A stretch of 64,000 nt of DNA from Anisakis pegreffii (lineage: Eukaryota; Nematoda; Chromadorea; Rhabditida; Anisakidae). Below are positions 50,701 through 61,279 of the stretch, one piece after another. Each line of letters opens with the position of its first letter. Position 1 is the stretch's first letter. The DNA is taken from the NCBI GenBank assembly GCA_035041965.1, contig JAPYMA010000340.1, positions 1 to 64,000 of the forward strand. Direction: 5' to 3'. The notes under the pieces are model-generated. The model did not search any database. It was not told where the DNA came from and was given only the letters and a program-made list of their open reading frames with translations. Both the position numbers and the translations under genes were made by a program.

Positions 50701-53700
50701 CAAGCAACAACAACAACAACAAGCAATTCTCGAGAGAATTCCACAAATTTCTCGAGCGAACAAACAACAAATGAATTTCAATCTAAATTCGAATGAGAAA
50801 GCGATTCATTCTCAGAGCGATGCAGCAGCAGCCATCTACACATGCGTGTGTGTCGATTGTTTGTCCACAGCATGCAAATGATTTTGACGAGATAATTTTC
50901 ATTTCGATGAGAACGCCAACGACAAATTCCTTTGTTGCAACAATACGATCTACTGTTGCTCAACAACAATGATTGCGTTTCACTTTTTTCGTCCTAATCA
51001 CAGCCTCTAATCTTGGAAGAAGACGTTTTCCGATGTCCGCCTTGAATTTCGGTCTCCAAAAACCGCTCTATGCCTCTATGATTTGCCAAATTTTTTTGAC
51101 AGTTCACAGATGTAAATTCAACACATCGACAATATATACAAGAACTTTAAAAAGCGGTTTAATTTTGTTTTTGTTTCTTTGAATTAGAAAATTCATAGAC
51201 AATTTAAAGTTGAAGAGTGAAAAAAAGCAGAGGATTGTGATTTTGCAGCAATGAATTTGAATGATAAATTACTCAAAGTTGACTGTGAATTAACATGCTC
51301 TAGTCATTCAGATATGACGTGAGTGAGACTGACTATTGATGAGGTCCAATTCTGAATGATGAATAATTCAAGTTTTCCGTGGAATCGTTCTGAATTTTAA
51401 TGAGACTGATGCGTGAGCGGTGGCCATAACAGTAGCCATACCAACAAGTGAATCGATATTTTCCACTAGAAATTTTTCAGTACTTGAAAACTTTTCTGAC
51501 TCGAGTGCTTGACCAGGAATTAAATTTGTTCATCACTCAAAGTTTGAAAAAAAACCGCTCGATTTCTCGGTCCTCTCATGCAAAATTTTTTTCCTGCCGA
51601 GCAGCCAAACAAACTTGTCATAGGATCATGAAGAATTTATGTCATCATGAAATATTTATGGCTAATTTTTGACAACTCTCAAAATTTCCAGTACTTTTGT
51701 CCTAACGTTTCCCGTATTCTTTGAAAATGTTCAAAATTTCCATCTCATCCGAACCGTTTTGGATGGAACTTTTGATTTACCGTTTTATCATTAGGCATCA
51801 CCATTTGTATGTTTGAAAAAACCTTCAATCTGGTCATTGCATCCCTCTAGGCTCATTCAGAAAGATTTATTTTTATGGTGCAGTATTCCAATTTTGCTGA
51901 TTCCACTCGTTCACATACCAGCTTTCTTAGTCTTCCTTCGCAGTCATTGCTGAATAAATGTAACTCAGTTGAATGAACTCTGTCGTTCGTTCCATTCAAA
52001 CCAATCTCTCGAAAACATCACTGATCAAGCAAATGATAAAATTTTCATTCACTTCACTTTCCGCGGAGAAAATGTACAATGACATCAAATTTCTTCGGAA
52101 GAATGTTTTTCGCAATTTCGACTTGAAATTTTCGAAAAAATCAACCATAAAATCAAACATTTCATCTCATAATGAGCTTGTTCCATTCGTACGAATTGTA
52201 TTTTTTCCACTGGTTATTATGAATTTTATTGGTTTCATTTTTTTTTCAAATTGCACTCTGATATTTAACTGCCCATATATTGGGGTCATATAAGGTTGAC
52301 TACGTTCGAATATTCCGTGTCATTCATTGGCTCATTACGCACCGAAACTCAGTACATAATGAACTCAATAACGAAATATTACTCATTAACGAAAATCAAG
52401 AGTACAATCTATTGCTCTGTGCTTTTGATCTCTGCTCGACGAACATCTGCTCACAAGCGATTTTGTGCAGAAGATCATCAAGAAAAAGAACTGCCTGCAA
52501 TAGGGCTGCAAAAATTAAGCCGAAGTTTTTTGTTTCAGTCTCTTTCTTTGCATTTTCTCTACCTTTATGGCAAGGAAGATTCGATTCTGATTGTTCCATA
52601 ACGTCACATTCATAGCCGTTCCGAATGCAAGTTTTTCAATGGATTATGGCTAATAATCCATGTTATAAATTACCATCATTTGTGACTAGACTGAGTCGTT
52701 CAAATAAATCGCGTTAGATTTATCACGTTAAATTTTTGCACTTCAATCAACTTGACCAACATTTGCATGTTAGTGCTGCTTGCTCATGCAAAGTTACTGC
52801 AAAAAACCATTTGAAATATGTTGGTTCAATGTCCGAAATTCAACGAAACGAACCGAATAGGCCAACTAAATAACTCACCGAGCAATAGGATGACTCAATG
52901 AAATCTTTTATCCTATCCTCTCAATAAGAATGAAAACTCAATAAGAAATCTCTTTTATCCTATCCTTTCCAATCCAGAACATGATACCAAATATCCTGGC
53001 TACTACTCAAAGACGAATCCATCTAATAAAACCACTGAAATTTATCACATTCATTTTCCGTCACTTCACGGCCGTGATACTGCCCAACTCATGAGCCATT
53101 TTTCTAGCTAGCTATTGTTTTTTAATGTCTCACTTGATTTGCTTAATTTTGTTGGTCACATAGAACCGGGCTTATTGATCACTGATGTTTACTTGAAATT
53201 ATCGACCAAAACAAATTGTGAGTAATAATATTGTTGAGTCAGTTATATGAGGTGATGAAGAAAGGAGTAGCGAAGAATCTGCTGCATATGTGGACATGCC
53301 AACCGGTGGCTGTGGGTAGCAGATATGGCTGGCTGTATCTTAAGCGATGTTTGCATATAATCTTTATGCAATCGACAAAATTCGAAAGACTCCTCCATAA
53401 TCCATAGCCTAAGAACCAAATCCTCGTGTGTTTGCGCTCTAAGATGAATCCCTTGAGGGATTTGTTAGGATATAATATATCACACACACCCCTCACTTCT
53501 AATAGATATTCAAACTAAGCTCTTTACCGCTAAGCTGTTCTCTTCCTCTCAGCCTTCTCAGGAAGCAGTTAGTTCCCTTCTATTATTTTATCTGTGAAAA
53601 AAACAAAACAAACAACGATAACGATATGAAATCTGCGTTTTCGCTTCTCTTCTGTCCCGACCGTTATTAGATTTCAGTTCATCATGAACAAGCAATCCGC

Positions 53701-55179
53701 TAGACCTGAGTGCTAGCCAATTAGCTGACAGTGTTCAGCGTGAAGGAATGTATTGTTTAAACAAATAAGAGCACAAATTGGGCAAAATTAAATTAACACA
53801 TTCGTAATGTGCAAACATCTGAGCAATTTTGTCGAGTTTTTGCTGTCGTTCAATGCAATGATGAAAATTGTTTTAAAGAAAAGTGCGCATGAAATCGTTC
53901 TTGAATTGTTTCGAGCGAATTTAATCGCGTGTTTCGTTAGAGGCTAAATGGAGAACTTTTGAGGTCATTGAATTGAATTAAGAAATTTTCCAGAACGCTT
54001 CTGCTGCAGCGATTTTCTTATTTGAGAAATGAATGAAGTCAAGTGATTCGTTTCGGTTTTATTGTTCTTATCGTCGAAACTGATGCATTATTACGATTCA
54101 ATTCTCCATCTCCAAGCAAATGCATGATGTTATCCCCGGAAATTGCACTTCACAGTTCTGTAACACTTGCCCATGCCTTACTGATGATGGCAATTTGCGA
54201 AAGATCACTTCAAATGCTGCATGTGCATTTTCGAGTGAAGTGATGAGTTAGTTGTCAGAGATGATCAGTTCATAAGCTTTGAAAACTGAAGTTGATAGAA
54301 CGTTACGAAGTGGTCAGTCTTATTGACAAAAACATTAGCAGTAGTAATAATAATGGAAACGGAAGCAATAACAACATCGTTTTTAAGTTCTGAACGTACT
54401 GAAGTTACATTCAATATTTGTGAGTGTTTCAATGATTATTATTGATGCGTAACTAATCAAAATGCATTCGAAAGGCAATGCAATGCGATTCAGATATGCA
54501 TCGGTAAGTCCAGCAAATATGCAATTTTGCTTTCGATTGCGAGCGTGATTTTGCTCTCGACATTTGGTTCAAAAATTATCTGGACACTTCAAATTTAAAT
54601 TGCTCTAAGATTATGTACTTGAGAAAATGATGGGAGTTGGAAGTTTCGCAGGTTTTTTTTTTCTTTCTGCAAGTTGAGTACATCATGAGTATGGCTGGCC
54701 ATTGGAAGTAAATGAAATGCACTAACGTTGGACGTTATGATCAGTTCAAACTAAACTGTGATTAGAATGAGTTTTTTCCTCGAGTGGAGACTTTAACAGA
54801 CCGAAGCTTGAAGCGATGAATGACAAATTATTCGGTATAATAATACCTGCACCTGCATGGCATTAAACCACTGAATGTGGGCAGTGAAGAGATGAAATTT
54901 CTTTAGAGTGTTGGATATCCACAATCAGGATTTGGGTTCACCATTTGTTTGGGCATTTATAATCAGGAGTTAAGTCATAAGTGTTAACGAGTCATTATTG
55001 GTGCTTTTTATTGGTGCCTTTTACATTTCATCTCTTCAGCATTTGTAAATGCTTCATGGAATTATTTGATTATACATTATTTGATTGAATTATTTGAATA
55101 TTGAACTGTACAAGTATATGGCATTTTGCAAATGAATGTAATGCCTTATTGACAAGTTGAATTCTTTGATGCATTCCAG
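47798..55179. other. Long gene-poor interval
   Basis: No supportable gene. T-rich tracts fill 47.9-48.9 kb. A (CAA)n run is at 50705-50722. The small open frames at 48.8-54.2 kb lack splice sites and protein-like composition. The first exon or exons of the alpha2/delta gene, including its signal peptide, should lie near the right end but were not identified. Confidence 0.5.
49060..49245. repeat. GC-richer, GGAGC-type degenerate sequence
   Basis: An island of CCGGA, GGAGC and GGCGGA words in otherwise AT-rich DNA, beginning with the palindrome CCGGATCCGG near 49074. It may be a piece of a dispersed repeat; no terminal repeats or transposase are visible. Confidence 0.4.
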
Positions 55180-58100
55180 GCAATACGCGAAGAAATTGAC
55201 GGTAAACTGGAAACGAAGTCGTTGGACGTGGCTGACGAATGCGATCGTGTCCACAGGCGCTTCGAGAATTTTGTAAAGTCTCGAATTGTCGCTCTACGAG
55301 TGAGTTTGCTTTTTCTCCTCAGCGTTATCCTCAATTCTGATCACTAGATTTATGTTAAGGGACTGAATTCATCAAGAATTTTTCTTCCTCTATGACACAT
55401 ACTCAACATACGGAAAGAAATTTAATGAAAAATGCATGTTTTAAGAATGATTTGGACGTTTTAGCCTGAAATGTGCGACTTTTCATTCATTCAAAAAATT
55501 ATTTACAGTGATTTGTGATAGGTTGAAGAGAATGTAGTTGTGGTTGTGAGCAAAAACTGCCTCAACGCATCAAAGTATTACATGAATAAGTTACGACAGT
55601 TCTAATGGAAACATCTGTCAAAATCTGTCAAATTCATTACAAAACAAAATCTGCCAGCAATGATCACTGGTTTAGCAAAGTTGATGTTCATAGGGAACAT
55701 TTATTATGATGCAATTGTTGCATTCGAACAATTTTTTGCTGGATAAAATGATTCCAAAGAATTCTCTGCATGATTTCTAACGATAAGTGATTCATTCTAA
55801 AAGTAACAGTGACGACAAAGAGCACAATAATCACAGAATGCCATCATTACAAGCAATGTGTTTAAGTATCACCTGCCATAAATATTCAGAAAGCGTTGAC
55901 TGAGTAAACTTGAGTGCAGTGCTTACCGCAAGTTTTGTTTAGCGCCGTTCTATCATGAATAATTCAAATGAAATAGTGCGTGAGTGTGCACAATTGCATG
56001 CAACAATCAACATTTCACAGTTCGTATCGTTTTATGACTTTTTCGATAACAGAGTTATTTTTAGTCGGACAAACTTATGTGATCTTTTAGAATATTGTCG
56101 AGAGTGCAGAGTCTGCAGCACGCACACACGTCTACAATACTGAATACGATCAGGTGATTAATTTCATTTCATTAATTATTAATGTTATATTATTTTATAT
56201 CTATTATTTATATCATTGGAACGGTGAATAATGAATCATTTTGCTGCTGTAATTCTCGATGAAATTCCAATAACTCAAAGTGCAAATGACGAATTTATTG
56301 CGTTTTGAAATGGTGACGACGGTTGAATTTGTTAACGTAATTTGCCTCTTTATCAACAGTTTTATCATTTCAACGTCAGCGTCAATGCCATATTTCGCTC
56401 AAAAATGTCACGCTAATATTCATTAATTACAAATCGAATTGCGAGTTCCACTTTAATGCAGCACCCAGAAGGGAGCTGATTAGAAATAATTCAATTCACT
56501 GATTACTGACACATCTGCGATTCGGTGCTTTAGCTCGACAAATAGTTTCAAAATTGAGTTGCTTAATCTAGTTTATGTCTCCAGCTTGTAGTGGTCATCA
56601 TCTAGAGTAGGAAATGAATCATTGAAATGGTGTTTCTCAATACAATGTTTTTAATTTGTTCAAACTGGTCGAAATTTTCAAATTTGATCTGAACTTATCT
56701 ATGGAATTCTTGATATATGAATAATAATAATAATAATAATAATAATATGTCACTATCATCGGAAATGATGCTTCCTTTATCACCTTAATATAATGTGTAT
56801 ACAGAATAAGAATACATAGAATAAGATGTATAAGGCAGTTGATAAAATGCATGAAGATCCGATAGTGAGGCATGCCGTTATCACGCGTGAATTCTAAGAT
56901 GGTGATTTCTCTAAAAAAATCTGTATAAGCCTATTTCAAATCAATTTGGCCAGCCCACAGTGTTTGATTATGTTAGCACGGAATTGATTGGGAAGAAATT
57001 GTTGAAGTTCTGTTGAGATTTCAAAAGTGAATATTTCATAAGATTCAGAATTTGCCTCATGAAACATTGCGTTATTTCATTGTTTCGCAATTTTGATTGC
57101 ACGCAGTGTGATGAATGAATATCTTGTTTAGTTATGCATTAGGTAACCGGCCGGCCTCGATTGTTCCCAGCAACTGACAATGAGCAAAAAGCAGATTCAT
57201 GAACGCATGAATAATGACTGAATGAAGTTATGGCTGTTGTTGATGCGGCAGCAGTGTGCATCTATCTATCTATCTGTTGGAATTGATTTGCAACTCGAAT
57301 ATTATTTTAGATTCAACAAGGCTCTTCTATCAAATGCCTCCTCCTTCTAATAACAACATCTATCTGCCGTCTTCATATAACTTAAAAGCACATGCTCACA
57401 TACACATATGTAATTGCATGTGCACGATGCAAACCCAATAAATCCACACAAACACTCTCACAACACCACTAATGAGCTCTCTTCTGCCTGTCTTACGTTC
57501 GTTTCCGACATCAGACAACCTTATTCAACTCAACACAAATCAAATCAGCAATTCGTTTATTTCGTTCCACAACAAAAACACTCTTGTTTCTTAAAGGATG
57601 CATCCAACTGTGAATAGATTCAGCACAATTTAATATCAGAATAATGAAGAACTCATCTGATTGTAAGTATGCATATACTTACTTACTTACATCTGTATCA
57701 TTCAACGGGCTGATTAAATAGCCATTTCATACCTCACATCCAAAACTCTCGTTTTTCGGAAGATTTATCAAGATCATGAAAATTTCGAAAGGTTTTATTT
57801 TTGAACAATTTCGAGCAAGGTTTTTATAGATGCGAGATGATCAAATGCTGCCATTTTAGTGAACTGATTTGATCGGAGAGCATCAAACTTTTCGAGTTGA
57901 ACTGAATATTTCTCAACGAATAATTCGTCGAACCGATTGCCCAATGCACACTATCACTTATAACGCTTTTAGCCTTAACACTGATAACATATCATTGCTC
58001 TGTCATAGTTATCAGTATTGCAGTCGAAGGCGTTATAATTTATTTCGTATTTACTCGTCAAAATAATCACTATAGCCAGAAGTTTGTTTACCAACTTCAG

Positions 58101-61100
58101 CTGGCATCTCCTCCCGTTTATTTACGCTCCAAAACGCGATGTAAACAGAATCAATTAATCGTAGACAACGATCGATGTAAGATTAATATCCAATAACTTT
58201 TGGAAGTGATGCCGACCAATCTCATCGAAAGAATCAAGAGGATGTTTTGAAGCGGGGAGCGTTTCATCAATTGATGATGAAATCTGAATTCATAGAGGAT
58301 TGTTGATTGAATTGAAGACGTGTGTACATTTGTGTGTTTTGTTGGTTTGTTTTCTGGATGTTCATCAAAGAAAATGCGCAAAAAAGAAAGTTCAAATAAG
58401 AATTCGGACATGGTTGCTTCAGCCAAATGAATTTCACATCAATCAAACTGACTGAATGAGTAAACAAAAAGTGAAAATTCCTCCTCAGAATAAATCCATC
58501 AATCAACAACATTCAACGCGAGAACTATGAGAATGTTTGAAATTGACACTATGCAAATAGTCTTTATGGGATATATGACATCTTGAGTGAATGCATCCAC
58601 TTCTGAGTCTCTCGAGTGAGTCTCAAGTGAATTTCACGACATTGTTTTACAGTATACAGAAATAAGTTTATTTTATAAGATTGCACGTTTGCACGCAAAA
58701 AGTACGTTTAATAGAAATTTTTTCGTTGAGGTTTATTTTCGAATGAGCATTGTGGAAGTTGATTAGCTGACAATGAGGAAAATGAACGAAATTCCACTCG
58801 ATGAAGGATATTATTCGTTGTGAAGCACAAGTAATTTTCATATCAATCAAATATTCCGAGAGTATTGCTATTGAATCAGTGCGGCTAAAAAGCTTATTGA
58901 CTTCTGAAAGTGGCCTTATTGAGTGTTGTGAAACAATTGGACACAATAGCATGTCATCTTCAAACGGAAGCAAATCTTAATTGAATGTATCTGAATTGTG
59001 ACTTTTACAATTAGGTTATGCAGAGTTTTGCCTAAAGAAATTGACGGTCTGAGAGCAAAAATGTTCGATCAGGATGAGATTCGAACTCACGCGGGGAAAC
59101 CCCAATGGATTAGCAGTCCATCGCCTTAACCACTCGGCCACCTGATCACATTCACAGAATTTTTCTCTGATCATAAATTTTCATGTATTTTGTACCAATC
59201 AACTTTTTGGGAATTTTAGAGTGATGAGGCGTGTAATCAGCTGCTTGACGAAATGAATCGAGTGGATGTGAAGTTGTACAATCAAACGAAAGAATCGCAA
59301 GCGTGCACAGGCCGAATGTGGAACACCTGGAATCGGGCATTCATGTGACAGTGGAGGCATATCGCTGCGGTATGAATATAGAGTATGTTGATTACAGTAT
59401 GCTTTGACTTACTGTATAGCACCGATTATAGTAGAGTGAGTGCTGCTTTTAACACGCATTTCGGACGGACACGGATGCAATTCCCTGCATGAACTGCATT
59501 TTATAATGCATGTACACATTCACGGTTTGCTTTTGCACTTACAAGTGAACGAATGCATTTTCATATACCTTGTTTATCGCATGCAGACAATTCCAGCTTC
59601 TGCACAAAGGCGACTCGAATCGAATTCGAACGGCGATTATTTAATCACGATCCCATCCCGTCAACGTTATGAACAATCAAGTGGTCGACATCATCAAAAA
59701 AAACTTCGCTCAACCGTGTTATTTTGCAGAAGTCAGATGACTTTTCAACCGATTGTCTTGGAATAGTTTCTTAGAATTCATCAAGTTCATCGAATAACTG
59801 TTTCTTGATCTTTTGCGTTTGGCAGTGAAAGTGCTCGACCAGGATGAGATTCGATCTCATGTCGGGAATGATCCCAAGGGATTGTTAGTCCATCGCACTA
59901 ACCAGTAGGCCTCCTGGCTCGATGAATATTCTTCGAGAAATCTTATTTTTAACGAGTAGCATGCTGCTCGATAATCGTAAATGGCTTGAATGTTTCGCAT
60001 GTCATCTGTTGCTGATTAAAATGATTGTGTGCATGATTTGTGTTGATTGGTACGTGAAGATTTCACATTCGCACTCAAATCGTTATTAATAGATTGAACT
60101 GCTGAAAGGAGTTGTTTTCATTATTTCGAACAATTTCCGAAAAATTACTCTTAGGAATTCGTTGTTTTGCAGACAGTGCAGTGCGTCGTGATTTTGAATG
60201 GACCAATTCACCGGAGATTCAGCGAACGTTTCGTGAAAATATGAAGCGCGATAGCTCGATTCGATCACAATTCATTGGTACGAGCAGTGGCCTGACCAGA
60301 CTTTTTCCACGTTAGTCCCTGATGACCACTTGAGAATCATAATCTGGAACGATAAACGAGAGATCATTCCTCTTGTCGATCATTTTTAACTCTTTCTTAT
60401 GCTCGTCTTTTCGTTTCACTTCCTTATCGTTTCAAAAATCGCCCAAGCAAATTTTCATTATGTATTCTGTTGAATGCTCAAAAAAATGCTTGACTAAAAG
60501 TATAAAAATGATCTCCAGACAGATCTAATTTGATGGTTTGCATTTGAAAAACTTCATCATTAAACAAGCATAGTTGAATATAGGATTTGATAAGTTTAAG
60601 ATGTTTTTCATTGAAAACCTCAATGAATTCTATGATTTGAATACAAATGTACACGTAGATTGAATGCATTTTTGAGGGCTATTGAGAAAATTTCAGTGCA
60701 AAAATGGGCCATCGAACCTGAGCCGATCACGATCGATTTATTCGATCCACGCTTCAGGCCGTGGTACATCAGCGCGATTTCAGCGCCGAAAGATGTTCTC
60801 TTTCTTATCGATATGTTCGTTGTTTCTTTTCACTTACTTATCGTTTCGAAAATTCCAAAAGTTGCGCTGTCGAGAGCTCCTCACCAACAAATTTCTCAGT
60901 ATACTTCTTCTAAAGTATTCAATATTGCCACCTAATCAGTTGAGAAATGCAATCACATCAAATCAAAATCGCTAATCAATGCGAAGTTTTTGTATGTTTA
61001 AGATAATGCTTCAAGACTGAATACATATGCAAATGATAAGTATGATTTTACTGGAGCATGAATGTGAGTTTTAGAAAGATTTGCTAAAAATTCGCAAGTT

Positions 61101-61279
61101 TCAGGAGTGGAAGCGTCAAAGGGCAGACAGTACATTTGATTCGTATGACCGTTTTGCACATACTGGCCACTCTTGGTCCTGATGACTATATTAACGCGAT
61201 ATGGTTCAACAGTCGTCGAGAGTCACTACTTCGTGGCTGTGCTGAAGGCTTCATCCCAGCCACTACTCGCAACAAAAAG
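55180..61279 (+). CDS. Calcium channel alpha2/delta-type subunit (partial)
   Basis: Five exons are seen: 55180-55299, 59220-59369, 60173-60310, 60697-60814 and 61105-61279. The first two encode the VWA_N-like region (FENFVKSRIVALR, then SDEACNQLLDEMNRVDVKLY). Exon 3 has RSQFIGTSSGLTRLFP, equivalent to the LRWQ-x-FGS-x-G-x-x-RxYP block of the family. Exon 4 has RPWYISAISAPKDVLFLID. Exons 4 and 5 join to make the metal-binding DMSGS of the von Willebrand A domain, followed by VKGQTVHLIRMTV and LGPDDYINAIWFN. Alpha2/delta proteins are extracellular, traffic Cav channels to synapses and bind through this site. In C. elegans the members are unc-36 and tag-180; which one this matches is undecided. 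The reading frame shifts inside exon 2. The 5' end and everything beyond the VWA domain were not found in the window. Confidence 0.75.
56720..56747. repeat. (AAT)9 microsatellite
   Basis: Perfect AAT trinucleotide run inside the 3.9-kb first intron seen for the alpha2/delta gene. That intron otherwise holds only short TCTA and ACTT runs. Confidence 0.9.
59066..59147 (-). tRNA. tRNA-Ser (anticodon GCT)
   Basis: An 82-base class II tRNA on the minus strand. The acceptor GATCAGG/CCTGATC is perfect, with discriminator G. The anticodon loop CTGCTAA places GCT at plus-strand positions 59112-59114. There is a long variable arm (GGGG...CCCC) and a T arm GTGAG TTCGAAT CTCAT, with a wobble closing pair. 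A TTTTT terminator follows immediately on the minus strand. It lies antisense in an intron of the alpha2/delta gene, only about 72 bases before the next exon. Confidence 0.95.
59836..59919 (-). pseudogene. tRNA-Ser-derived pseudogene with an AAC anticodon
   Basis: Clearly homologous to the tRNA-Ser(GCT) gene about 770 bases to its left: the same GCGATGGACT stretch, a long variable arm and the T-stem. The loop has become CTAACAA, giving AAC, a Val-type anticodon. Other damage: a mismatched first acceptor pair, a mismatched D stem and outer anticodon pair, T54 changed to A in the T loop, and no T-run terminator just downstream. It is probably a dead tandem copy. It lies antisense in the next alpha2/delta intron. 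Confidence 0.75.
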
